From: an uncultured Ruthenibacterium sp.
GTDB taxonomy: Bacteria > Bacillota > Clostridia > Oscillospirales > Ruminococcaceae
Assembly (NCBI GenBank): GCA_910587145.1
Contig: CAJUMH010000005.1
Coordinates: forward strand, 1 to 64,000
Direction of reading: 5' to 3'
Length of the DNA stretch: 64,000 bases
Shown: piece after piece, positions 14,927 through 22,257 of the stretch
Layout: every line of letters starts with the position of its first letter
How positions within the stretch are numbered: the first letter of the stretch is position 1
Notes under the pieces: generated by a model
Told to the model about the DNA's origin: nothing
The model's input: the letters and a program-made list of their open reading frames with translations, nothing else
Database searches by the model: none
Made by a program: the position numbers and the translations under genes

Positions 14927-16341
14927 TCCGGTTTCCTCCTTCGTTTGCCCCTGCCCAAAATCTGCAGCACTGTGCTCCACAGATCGCGGAAGTTCAGCGC
15001 GGCGATGCACGCAACGATCAGGCCGCACCAGATGGGCCAGTGCGGCACGCGTTTGAGCATCAGCCACGATTCCGCCGCCAGCAGGCCAAAGTTGCAGCAC
15101 AGCTTTTCGGGCGCAAAATCCACACGGATGAGGCCGCGCGTATTGATGGCGCGCAGCAAAAATACCAGAAAATAGCTGACAAAGGTGGCCAGCGCGGCGC
15201 CGTTCACGCCCCAGATGGGGATCAGCTTCCAGTTAAGGATCACATTCACCGCCGCGCCCATCGCCATGGTGCCGAACGAGAGCGTCGAGCGCTTTTCCAC
15301 CATATAGATGCTGTTCAAAAAATTATCAAAGCTGGAAAAGGCCGTTGCCATTGTCAAAAGCGGAATGAACTTCCACCCGATAAAATAATCCTCGCGGTAG
15401 ATCATCATAAACGGCTGCGCCATCAGCACAATGCCGGACGCCGCCAAAAAGATCAGGCTCTGATAGGCGCCGAACACACGGGAAAAAAAGCGTTCGCGCT
15501 CGGCGCTGGCGCCGTCGGTAAACGCCGAGATCTGCCATGCCTCGGTGAAGATTGTGGAGACAATGGACAAAATGGTCGGCAGCTTGTAGCTCGCCCCCAA
15601 AATGGCCGTCCAGGCCGTGCCGTTCTCCAGTATCGCCGCCACAAAAAACTGGTCGCTCGCATTTGTGATCATCCAGAAGATCGACGCGGGCACCAGCGGC
15701 AGCGCATAGCGCAGCATGCGTTTTAAAAGCGCAAAATCGTAGCGTTTAAGATCGATAAAGCGCCATGTTTTGGTAATGCAGAACAAAAACAGCGCGCTCA
15801 GCCCGTCCGCGCAGATGACCGCCAGCAAATAGCCCGTGGGCCCCAGATTCAGCACGCGCAAAAACAGCGCGTAAAAGCCGCAGGTGGTGAGTGTGCACAG
15901 AATGCCGTCGATGGCATACAGGCGGTTCAGCTGGCGCGCGCGGCAGAACTGGCAGTGCAGCGTGCGCAGGCAGCTGATGAGCAGATACAGATATAAAAGC
16001 ACAATGTATTCCCGGAACAGCTTGATCCGGCTTAAAAGCGGATACAGCAGCACCAGCAGCAAAAAGCCCATTCCAATGGCCGTAAGGCCGTTCATATATA
16101 CGGCGCTCCTGCGCACGCCCTTTTCCAGTCCAAACCGAATGACGGCGTTTGCGACGCCAAGGCTGACAACCGGGATCAGCAGGCTCGCACACTGGTTCAG
16201 CAGCTCCTTCACGCCGTTCATTTCCTGTGTTTCAAACCAGTAGCTGAACAGCGGCGCCATCACAAAGCTCAGCAGCTTCGAGGAAAAGGTGCTGATGGCA
16301 AACAGCATTGTATTCGAGACGAGACGCTTATACTTATCCAT
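14923..16341 (-). CDS. polysaccharide flippase of the MOP superfamily (Wzx-like)
   Basis: This 472-residue protein has about 12-14 membrane helices and the start MDKYKRLVSNTMLFAISTFS followed by SKLLSFVMAPLFSYW, which is the hallmark of polysaccharide-biosynthesis flippases (PF01943/PF13440). These move lipid-linked oligosaccharides across the cytoplasmic membrane. The ATG at 16341 follows AAAGGAGG. The gene is driven from a promoter at 16482-16510 and is coupled to the membrane C39 peptidase gene downstream. No glycosyltransferase genes are adjacent, so it stands apart from a classical polysaccharide locus. A lipid II-type or teichoic-acid precursor is possible, but the substrate cannot be read from the sequence. 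Confidence 0.88.
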   Translation of the reverse strand: MDKYKRLVSNTMLFAISTFSSKLLSFVMAPLFSYWFETQEMNGVKELLNQCASLLIPVVSLGVANAVIRFGLEKGVRRSAVYMNGLTAIGMGFLLLVLLYPLLSRIKLFREYIVLLYLYLLISCLRTLHCQFCRARQLNRLYAIDGILCTLTTCGFYALFLRVLNLGPTGYLLAVICADGLSALFLFCITKTWRFIDLKRYDFALLKRMLRYALPLVPASIFWMITNASDQFFVAAILENGTAWTAILGASYKLPTILSIVSTIFTEAWQISAFTDGASAERERFFSRVFGAYQSLIFLAASGIVLMAQPFMMIYREDYFIGWKFIPLLTMATAFSSFDNFLNSIYMVEKRSTLSFGTMAMGAAVNVILNWKLIPIWGVNGAALATFVSYFLVFLLRAINTRGLIRVDFAPEKLCCNFGLLAAESWLMLKRVPHWPIWCGLIVACIAALNFRDLWSTVLQILGRGKRRRKPE

Positions 16342-16349
16342 ATGCGGCC

Positions 16350-16410
16350 TCCTTTCGGGAAAACTGTCTCGGGAAGATCCTTTTGGAAAAAAACTGTCTC
16401 GGGAAGATCC
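16350..16410. repeat. 30-bp tandem duplication in the flippase leader
   Basis: AAACTGTCTCGGGAAGATCC occurs perfectly at 16361-16380 and again at 16391-16410, and the 10 bases before each copy are also similar (CCTTTCGGGA and TTTTGGAAAA). It lies in the transcribed leader right upstream of the ribosome site. Related short strings (AAAACTGT, AAAGACTGTCT) recur near 32270 and 30575 before other minus-strand genes. Confidence 0.7.
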
Positions 16411-16481
16411 ATTGCGGAAACGAGCCGAACCGCGGCCTCGCGCCTCTCATGGGTTCCAAAGATAGAAAGCAGATATAGAAT

Positions 16482-16510
16482 AGTATATCACAAATTTTCG
16501 GGGTTGAAAA
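16482..16510 (-). promoter_or_regulatory. promoter of the flippase/C39 operon
   Basis: On the minus strand TTTTCA (16505-16510) and TATACT (16482-16487) are 17 bp apart. The transcript leader is about 135 nt and includes the duplicated 30-bp segment. Confidence 0.55.
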
Positions 16511-16515
16511 CCATC

Positions 16516-16593
16516 GCCCCGCATTTTGCGCATTTTTATAGGCCTGCATTGTGCGCAGTTTTGCGCGCCCCGCATTTTGCGTAATTTTACGGT
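16516..16593. repeat. degenerate triple repeat between two genes
   Basis: GCCCCGCATTTTGCG occurs at 16516-16530 and 16567-16581, with a weaker copy (CTGCATTGTGCGCAGTTTTGCG) between them, giving a period of about 25 bases. It lies between the flippase promoter and the end of the YgjP-like gene. Confidence 0.5.
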
Positions 16594-17171
16594 TTTGTGG
16601 GCGCAGGCGCTTTCAGCAGCGTGCGGCGCGCCTTGTAATCCGGCATATACCGTGCCACCACCGCCCAGAACGCGGGGCTGTGATTCGGATGGACAAAGTG
16701 CGCGTATTCGTGCAGCACCACATATTCCGCCGCCGCGCGCGGTTTTTCGGCAAGGCGCAGGTTCAGCGTGATCTGCCGTCTGGCAGGCGCGCATACGCCC
16801 CAGCGGGTTTTCATCTGCCGCACCTTCAGCACCGGGGGCCGACCGTCCAGCACCCGCGCGAACAGCGGAAAAACGGCATCGCTCAGCTCGGTGAACAGCG
16901 CCAGCGCCTCCTCGCACGAAACGGCGCAGGGGCGCTGCGCCTCCGCCTCGGCCGCCAGCACCTGTGCGCGCGCCTTTGCGATCCATTCCGCGCGCCCGGC
17001 CACAAACGCGTCGATGCGCGCGGCCGGCGTGCGGCGCGGTGCCGATACGGCCACGCTGCCGTCCCGGCGGATGCGCAGATTGATATTTTTTACGCGCTTG
17101 CGCGCAAGCTCGTAGCACACGCCGCCCGCGCTGCGCTGCGCTGCCGGATCGTTTTGGTTCGTTTTCTTCAC
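16587..17171 (-). CDS. YgjP-like zinc metallopeptidase domain protein (DUF45)
   Basis: This 194-residue protein belongs to the YgjP/DUF45 M48-like group. The zinc motif HEYAH (His154, Glu155, His158) is followed by a conserved FVHPNHSPAFW segment. An N-terminal region VKNINLRIRRDGSVAVSAPRR and MKTRWGVCAPARRQITLNLRL in the middle are typical of the family. It is predicted cytosolic. The GTG at 17171 is chosen because AAGGGGG lies 8 bases upstream; an ATG 14 codons earlier lacks a ribosome site. The C-terminal residues KAPAPTKP are likely disordered. The gene stands alone. The physiological role of this family is unknown. Confidence 0.85.
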   Translation of the reverse strand: MKKTNQNDPAAQRSAGGVCYELARKRVKNINLRIRRDGSVAVSAPRRTPAARIDAFVAGRAEWIAKARAQVLAAEAEAQRPCAVSCEEALALFTELSDAVFPLFARVLDGRPPVLKVRQMKTRWGVCAPARRQITLNLRLAEKPRAAAEYVVLHEYAHFVHPNHSPAFWAVVARYMPDYKARRTLLKAPAPTKP

Positions 17172-17213
17172 AGCCTCATCCCCCTTGTCCGACGCCGGCA
17201 CGGCCGGCGGCAT

Positions 17214-17426
17214 GTGGGCGTATGGAACTGCCCTTTTTGTTTTTTACCCGCAGACAGCCGCGCCGCGCGGGAACGGCAGCGCGCCCTTCCCTCCGGGCGC
17301 TGCCCCGATGCACCCGGCCAACCGTTCGGCCGGGTGCGGCGCCTCGCGCTCATCTACAGTGTACCACACAGAAAGACATTTGACAAATCCGCCAAAAAAA
17401 GCATCGTTTTTTCTCTTTGTTTGTGC
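17214..17426. other. intergenic region before the nrdD promoter
   Basis: This 213-base GC-rich stretch between the divergent YgjP-like and nrdD genes contains short G/C inverted repeats (for example CCGGCACGGCCGGCGG near 17194-17210) but no frame I can support. It becomes A/T-rich from about 17380 towards the promoter. Confidence 0.4.
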
Positions 17427-17456
17427 TTGACAGAATACGAGATGTAGTGCGATAAT
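17427..17456 (+). promoter_or_regulatory. promoter of the anaerobic ribonucleotide reductase operon
   Basis: A perfect -35 TTGACA (17427-17432) and a -10 GATAAT (17451-17456) are 18 bp apart. Directly downstream, CACTATCCATATTTTGTG (about 17463-17480) is a partly symmetric A/T-rich element that resembles an NrdR box, but the match is imperfect. Confidence 0.6.
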
Positions 17457-17699
17457 AATAATCACTATCCATATTTTGTGGGTTCTGGACATACTAAACC
17501 TGTGAGCGCCAAGGCTGCCGCGGTGTATGCGCAGCGGTAAAGGCCCGGCGCTGCCTGTTTGCCTGCAAGGCTGCCCGGCCGGAAAATCTGCGGGGAAAAC
17601 GCGCCAAAAAGCCTTTCCCACAGGCGTTCTGCCGCATGCGGAGCGTTCGTTGTTCAGCATCTGCGTGAGTCTGGGAAAAACAGGGATCGGGGGAAATTC
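17457..17699 (+). promoter_or_regulatory. long structured leader of nrdD
   Basis: About 240 transcribed bases precede the nrdD ATG. GCGCC (17506-17510) can pair with GGCGC (17547-17551), enclosing a second possible stem. CAAGGCTGCC is repeated at 17510-17519 and 17566-17575. No open frame uses it. I could not fit it to the cobalamin or another riboswitch class I know, so only an unassigned structured leader is claimed. Confidence 0.35.
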
Positions 17700-19976
17700 A
17701 TGATCAAAAGCATCATCAAGCGCGACGGGCGCATGGTACTGTACGACGAAAGCAAGATCGCATCGGCGATTTTACGGGCAATGGAGGCTGCGCAGGAGGG
17801 CAATGCCTCCGAGGCGGCTCATGTTGCAAACGCGGTGGAAGCGGCACTGGAACGGCAGGGCGGCGAGGCGCCGCCCAAGATTGAGCAGATCCAGGACGAG
17901 GTAGAGACTCAGCTGATGCGTATGGGCTTTGACGCCGCGGCGAAAAAGTTTATTTTGTATCGTGCCTCTCGCACCCGCGTGCGCGAGATGAACACGCATC
18001 TGATGAAGGTATTCAACGAGCTGACACATGCCGATGCCACCGACAGCGACATCAAGCGCAGCAACGCCAACATCGACGGCGATACGCCGATGGGCACGAT
18101 GCTGCAGTACGGCAGCGAGGCCGCGAAGGATTACTATGATAAATATCTGCTCTCGCCCGAGCAGAGCCGCGCGCACCGCGAGGGGTGGATCCACATCCAC
18201 GATTTTGATTTTTACGCGCTCACCACCACCTGCTGCCAGATCGATCTGTTAAAACTGTTCAAGAACGGCTTTTCCACCGGGCACGGCTTTTTGCGCGAGC
18301 CCAACGATATTCAAAGCTATTCGGCGCTGGCCTGCATCGCCATCCAATCGAACCAGAACGATCAGCACGGCGGCCAGAGCATTGTAAATTTCGATTACGG
18401 GCTTGCGCCGGGCGTAGCCAAAACCTACCGCAAGCGGTACCGCGTCAATCTGCACAAGGCGCTGGAGCTGCTGGCACCCGAGGCGGGCGTAACGCGGGAC
18501 GAGGTGCAGGCGCTGCTGGAGACGTTGGCCGAAAAAGGTCTTTGCCCGCAGCTGGCCACCGATCTGGATTACCTGCGCGCCGAAACCCAGGCGCTGACGC
18601 CGCGCGTGGGCGCGGACGCGGCCAAAAAGGCGCAGGCGTTCGCGCTGAAGGAATCCGAGGCCGAAACAGAAAAGGCCACCTATCAGGCGATGGAAGCGCT
18701 GATCCACAATCTGAACACGATGCACTCGCGCGCGGGCGCGCAGACGCCGTTCTCCTCCATCAACTACGGCACCGATACCAGCCCCGAGGGACGCATGGTG
18801 ATGCGCAACGTGCTGCTTGCAACGGACGCGGGCCTGGGCCACGGTGAAACGCCGATTTTCCCCATCCAGATCTTCCGCGTGAAGGAGGGCATCAACTATA
18901 ACCCCGGCGACCCGAACTACGATCTGTTCCGGCTTTCGTGCAAGGTGAGCGCGAAGCGCCTGTTCCCGAACTTCAGCTTTATCGACAGCCCGTTCAATCT
19001 GCAATACTACAAGCCCGGCCACCCCGAAACCGAGGTTTCCTATATGGGCTGCCGCACCCGCGTAATGGGCAACATCTACGATCCCACGCAGGAAATTGCG
19101 AACGGCCGCGGCAACCTGAGCTTTACCTCCATCAACCTGCCGCGCCTTGCCATCGATAGCAAGGGCAGCGAAACGGTGTTCTACGAAAAGCTGAAGAGCA
19201 TGATGGATCTGGTGATCCAGCAGCTGGACGACCGCTATGCGATCCAAAGCAAAAAGCGCGTGATGAATTTTCCGTTCCTGATGGGGCAGGGCGTTTGGCT
19301 GGACAGCGAAAAGCTTGGGCCGCATGACGAGGTGGGCGAGGTGCTCAAACACGGCACGCTGAGCGTCGGTTTCATCGGCCTGGCCGAAACACTGGTGGCG
19401 CTGTACGGCCATCACCACGGCGAAAGCGAGGAAATGCAGCAGAAGGGCCTTGCCATTGTGCGGTATATGCGCGAATATCTGGATGCGCGCAGCCGCCGCA
19501 CGCACATGAACTATACGCTGCTGGCCACCCCGGCCGAAGGGCTTTCGGGCCGCTTTGTCGGCATGGACCGCGCGCGCTACGGTGTGCTGCCCGGTATTAC
19601 GGATAGGGAATATTACACCAACTCATTCCACATTCCCGTATATTACAGCATCTCGGCCTACGATAAGATCCGCAAAGAAGCGCCCTATCACGCGCTCACA
19701 AACGCCGGGCACATCAGCTATGTGGAGCTGGACGGCGACACGGCCAACAATCTGGAGGCGTTTGAAGGCATTGTGCGCTGCATGCACGATTGCGGCATCG
19801 GCTACGGCAGCATCAACCATCCTGTAGACCGCGACCCCATCTGCGGCTATGTGGGTGTCATCGGCGAGGTTTGCCCCCGCTGCGGCCGCCGCGAGGGCGA
19901 AGCCATCCCGCCCGAGCGCATTCAGGAGCTGCGCAAGCTGTACCCCGGCGCGTTTCACCCATGCGGTTGCGAATGA
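17700..19976 (+). CDS. nrdD: anaerobic (class III) ribonucleoside-triphosphate reductase, catalytic part lacking the glycyl-radical domain
   Basis: This 758-residue protein is NrdD, which reduces ribonucleoside triphosphates to deoxy forms in anaerobes. An ATP-cone lies at about residues 1-95 (SIIKRDGRMVLYDESKIASA), followed by the ten-stranded barrel with HIHDFDFYALTTTCCQIDL and IQSNQNDQHGGQS. The zinc region is near the end: Cys715, Cys725 and Cys728, plus Cys755 and Cys757. The protein stops at HPCGCE, where normal NrdD continues into the RRITGYL glycyl-radical loop. That loop is instead encoded by the separate gene at 20134. The first zinc knuckle has Asp712 where a Cys is expected. The ATG at 17700 follows GGGGGAAATTC. 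The order nrdD, radical domain, nrdG indicates an operon. Confidence 0.92.
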   Translation: MIKSIIKRDGRMVLYDESKIASAILRAMEAAQEGNASEAAHVANAVEAALERQGGEAPPKIEQIQDEVETQLMRMGFDAAAKKFILYRASRTRVREMNTHLMKVFNELTHADATDSDIKRSNANIDGDTPMGTMLQYGSEAAKDYYDKYLLSPEQSRAHREGWIHIHDFDFYALTTTCCQIDLLKLFKNGFSTGHGFLREPNDIQSYSALACIAIQSNQNDQHGGQSIVNFDYGLAPGVAKTYRKRYRVNLHKALELLAPEAGVTRDEVQALLETLAEKGLCPQLATDLDYLRAETQALTPRVGADAAKKAQAFALKESEAETEKATYQAMEALIHNLNTMHSRAGAQTPFSSINYGTDTSPEGRMVMRNVLLATDAGLGHGETPIFPIQIFRVKEGINYNPGDPNYDLFRLSCKVSAKRLFPNFSFIDSPFNLQYYKPGHPETEVSYMGCRTRVMGNIYDPTQEIANGRGNLSFTSINLPRLAIDSKGSETVFYEKLKSMMDLVIQQLDDRYAIQSKKRVMNFPFLMGQGVWLDSEKLGPHDEVGEVLKHGTLSVGFIGLAETLVALYGHHHGESEEMQQKGLAIVRYMREYLDARSRRTHMNYTLLATPAEGLSGRFVGMDRARYGVLPGITDREYYTNSFHIPVYYSISAYDKIRKEAPYHALTNAGHISYVELDGDTANNLEAFEGIVRCMHDCGIGYGSINHPVDRDPICGYVGVIGEVCPRCGRREGEAIPPERIQELRKLYPGAFHPCGCE

Positions 19977-20133
19977 GCGGCTCCGCACCGGAGAGCTTCC
20001 CTGCATCGGATCCCGATTCATTCGGGTCATCAGGATATGCTTTATCCGGATACGCTTCCCCGCCGGACAGGAAAGGCTTTTGATAAAGCATTTACAGCGG
20101 TTCCAACACAAATACCAATAGGAGGAATGTATT

Positions 20134-20295
20134 ATGGCACAAATCGAAACAAACATCGAAGCGAAAAACGGCAAGGGCGTGGGCTTTGAGCGCATCCGCC
20201 GCATTACCGGGTATCTTGTAGGCACGCTCGACCGCTTCAACGACGCCAAGCGTGCCGAAGAGCGCGACCGTGTAAAGCACGGCATGGAGCACTGA
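20134..20295 (+). CDS. stand-alone glycyl-radical domain of anaerobic ribonucleotide reductase
   Basis: This 53-residue protein contains GFERIRRITGYLVGTLDRFN, the glycyl-radical loop of class III NrdD, with Gly26 as the predicted radical site. It has its own start, with AGGAGGA 7-8 bases before the ATG at 20134. It lies 157 bases after the nrdD stop and ends 3 bases before the nrdG start. The 20 N-terminal residues (ending NGKGVG) are polar and have no counterpart that I can see in fused NrdD. The missing piece of the upstream NrdD is therefore supplied in trans and should dock into its active site, much as YfiD/GrcA does for pyruvate formate-lyase. NrdG would then activate it. No membrane segment is present. 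Confidence 0.9.
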   Translation: MAQIETNIEAKNGKGVGFERIRRITGYLVGTLDRFNDAKRAEERDRVKHGMEH

Positions 20296-20298
20296 GCC

Positions 20299-20832
20299 TT
20301 GGACGACGCTCTTATCAACGCGGCGGGGATCATGGAGGATTCCATCGTTGACGGCCCGGGCCTGCGCACGGCGATTTTTGCGCAGGGCTGCCCGCGCCGC
20401 TGCGAGGGCTGCCACAACCCGCAAAGCCACGCGTTCGGCACGGGAACGGATTGGACGGTGGAAGATCTCTTCGCACACATCCGCAAAAACCCCATCGTAC
20501 GCGGCGTCACCTTTTCGGGCGGCGAGCCGTTCAGCCAGGCCGCGCCGTTCGCGCGGCTGGCACGGATGCTCAAAGAGGCCGGCTACGAGGTAGCCGCATA
20601 CACCGGCTATACGTTCGAGGAGCTGGCAGGCAGTGGTTCGCCCGCGCAGAAGGCTTTGCTCGAAACGCTGGATATCCTCATCGACGGCGAATTCATCCTC
20701 GCGCAGCGCAATTTGGATCTGCGCTTTCGCGGCAGCGCTAATCAGCGCATTTTAGACGTGCCGCGCAGCCTTGCCGCAGGCAAGGCCGTGTGGTGCACTG
20801 CAGAGCGCTGGGTGGGCGCGCGGGAGGCCTGA
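20299..20832 (+). CDS. nrdG: anaerobic ribonucleoside-triphosphate reductase activating enzyme
   Basis: This 177-residue radical SAM enzyme uses S-adenosylmethionine and a [4Fe-4S] cluster to generate the glycyl radical on NrdD. The cluster motif CPRRCEGC (Cys31, Cys35, Cys38) follows DSIVDGPGLRTAIFAQG. A GGEP-type SAM-binding motif (VTFSGGEPFSQ) follows, and the C-terminus has LRFRGSANQRILDVPRSL. The TTG start at 20299 gives the normal family N-terminus before NAAGI, with GGAG 8-9 bases upstream; the next in-frame Met is too far in. It starts 3 bases after the glycyl-radical domain gene, so coupling is likely. Here its substrate loop is on the 53-residue protein rather than on NrdD. Confidence 0.93.
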   Translation: MDDALINAAGIMEDSIVDGPGLRTAIFAQGCPRRCEGCHNPQSHAFGTGTDWTVEDLFAHIRKNPIVRGVTFSGGEPFSQAAPFARLARMLKEAGYEVAAYTGYTFEELAGSGSPAQKALLETLDILIDGEFILAQRNLDLRFRGSANQRILDVPRSLAAGKAVWCTAERWVGAREA

Positions 20833-20902
20833 GCATTGCGGCAGAGAGATATCCCCGGCGGCGGCTTGCCGCTTTTGTCCGCGCAATAAAATAAAGAACT
20901 GC

Positions 20903-20942
20903 AAAAAGCCTGCCCGGGCGTGATTCCCGGGCAGGCTTTTTT
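20903..20942 (+). terminator. terminator of the nrdD-nrdG operon
   Basis: AAAAAGCCTGCCCGGG (20903-20918) pairs with CCCGGGCAGGCTTTTTT (20926-20942) around a short loop, with a final T6. Confidence 0.9.
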
Positions 20943-20986
20943 GCCGCAGGCTGGGGGCCGCTGTCAGCGGCTCTTTTTCGATAGGC

Positions 20987-21019
20987 AAAAAACCAGCCCC
21001 CGCCGTGTGGCAGGGGCTG
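20987..21019 (-). terminator. terminator of the sugar ABC ATPase gene
   Basis: On the minus strand CAGCCCCTG (21011-21019) pairs with a G-rich arm (20994-21002) and is followed by TTTTTT (20987-20992). It lies about 17 bases after the ATPase stop. Confidence 0.8.
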
Positions 21020-21035
21020 TATGTTTGGCCTGAAA

Positions 21036-22145
21036 TCAGTTCAGGATGGCCAGCTCGGTCTCGGGATCGAACAGGTGCAGCTTCTTCGTGTTGATCGCAA
21101 CCTTCACATCGCTGCCGTTCTTGGCGGTGCTGGTGGGGTTCACGCGCGCCGTCATCTTGTAATCCTTGTACTCGAGGTACAGATAGATCTCGGAGCCCAT
21201 CAGCTCGGAAACTTCAACATGCGCGGTGAGTGTGGCATCCTTGTGCTTCGCCATAAACTCGTCGTCGTCTTTGATATCCTCGGGACGAATGCCAGCCTTG
21301 ATCTTCTTGCCGACATACTCGGGCAGCTTGGAGGTATCCTTCGCCGGGTCGATCAGCAGCTTATCGCCGCCCAGATCCACGAAGTAGTTGGCGCCCTCTT
21401 TGAGGAGCGTAGCATCCAGGAAGTTCATCTGCGGGCTGCCGATGAAGCCGGCCACGAACATGTTGCACGGATAATCGTACAGGTTTTGCGGCGTATCCAC
21501 CTGCTGCACCACGCCGTCCTTCATTACCACAATGCGGTCGCCCATCGTCATGGCCTCGGTCTGGTCGTGCGTAACATAGATGAACGTGGTGCCCAGCTTC
21601 TGGTGCAGCTTGATGATCTCGGTGCGCATCGAGGTACGCAGCTTGGCATCGAGGTTGGAGAGCGGCTCGTCGAGCAGGAACACGGCCGGGTTACGAACCA
21701 TGGCGCGGCCCAGAGCAACACGCTGGCGCTGGCCGCCGGACAGAGCCTTCGGCTTGCGGTCGAGCAGGTGCTCGATATCCAGAACACGGGCGGCCTCGCG
21801 CACGCGTTTATCAATTTCGTCCTTCGGCGTCTTGCGCAGCTCCAGACCAAACGCCATGTTCTTGTAAACCGTCATGTGCGGATACAGTGCGTAGTTCTGG
21901 AACACCATCGCGATATCGCGATCCTTCGGGGGAACATCGTTCACCAGACGGTCGCCGATGTACAGCTCGCCCTTGGAGATCTCCTCCAGGCCGGCGATCA
22001 TACGCAGGGTGGTGGATTTACCGCAGCCGGAAGGGCCTACGAGGATGATAAACTCTTTGTCCTCGATTTCCAGATTAAAATCGGAAACCGCGGTAACATC
22101 GCCCGGATAGATCTTGTAAATGTGGCGCAAACTAATGCCTGCCAT
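21036..22145 (-). CDS. msmK: ABC transporter ATP-binding protein, UgpC/MsmK type
   Basis: This 369-residue ATPase powers carbohydrate ABC importers at the inner membrane face. Motifs: Walker A GPSGCGKST near residue 37, Q-loop FQNYALYP, signature LSGGQRQRVALGRAMVRNPAVF, Walker B LLDEPLSNLDAKLR, H-loop THDQTEAMTMGDR, and a C-terminal TOBE/OB region (about 240-369, with GIRPEDI). This is the shared ATPase type that serves several sugar importers in Firmicutes. No permease or binding-protein genes are adjacent, which fits a multi-system energiser. The ATG at 22145 follows GGAGGTAG. It is transcribed divergently from an AraC regulator, with the promoters about 20 bases apart. Symbol is given by family type; substrates are unknown. 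Confidence 0.93.
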   Translation of the reverse strand: MAGISLRHIYKIYPGDVTAVSDFNLEIEDKEFIILVGPSGCGKSTTLRMIAGLEEISKGELYIGDRLVNDVPPKDRDIAMVFQNYALYPHMTVYKNMAFGLELRKTPKDEIDKRVREAARVLDIEHLLDRKPKALSGGQRQRVALGRAMVRNPAVFLLDEPLSNLDAKLRTSMRTEIIKLHQKLGTTFIYVTHDQTEAMTMGDRIVVMKDGVVQQVDTPQNLYDYPCNMFVAGFIGSPQMNFLDATLLKEGANYFVDLGGDKLLIDPAKDTSKLPEYVGKKIKAGIRPEDIKDDDEFMAKHKDATLTAHVEVSELMGSEIYLYLEYKDYKMTARVNPTSTAKNGSDVKVAINTKKLHLFDPETELAILN

Positions 22146-22186
22146 GGGAATCTACCTCCATATGCTTTGTATTTTATTGATATTGC

Positions 22187-22215
22187 TTGACGGACTCTTC
22201 CGTCGATACTATAAT
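22187..22215 (+). promoter_or_regulatory. strong promoter of the AraC-family regulator gene
   Basis: TTGACG (22187-22192) and TATAAT (22210-22215) are 17 bp apart. The inverted repeat GACGGA-CTCT-TCCGTC (22189-22204) begins within the -35 and fills the spacer, where it could act as an operator. Confidence 0.8.
22189..22204. promoter_or_regulatory. perfect inverted repeat, putative operator
   Basis: GACGGA (22189-22194) and TCCGTC (22199-22204) are separated by 4 bases. The site overlaps the araC-family promoter and lies just downstream of the divergent ATPase promoter, so one repressor bound here could affect both. Confidence 0.55.
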
Positions 22216-22242
22216 CATAACAGAGGTTTGTGCGAATTGAAA
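22214..22242 (-). promoter_or_regulatory. putative promoter of the sugar ABC ATPase gene
   Basis: On the minus strand TATGAT (22214-22219) is a good -10, with a weak -35 TTTCAA 17 bp upstream (about 22237-22242). It overlaps the -10 of the divergent AraC-family promoter, so the two probably compete. Confidence 0.45.
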
Positions 22243-22257
22243 TGGTAAAATATTGAT

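Noticed and set aside
17457..17699. Cobalamin riboswitch before nrdD
   Set aside because: The GCCACUG-type core and the GGGAA/GGUG pattern of that class could not be found; only an unassigned structured leader is reported.
19976..20134. NrdD split explained by a sequencing frameshift
   Set aside because: The gap has a proper ribosome site and start for the small gene, several stops in other frames, and a polar leader not found in fused NrdD; a simple one-base error does not restore one chain.
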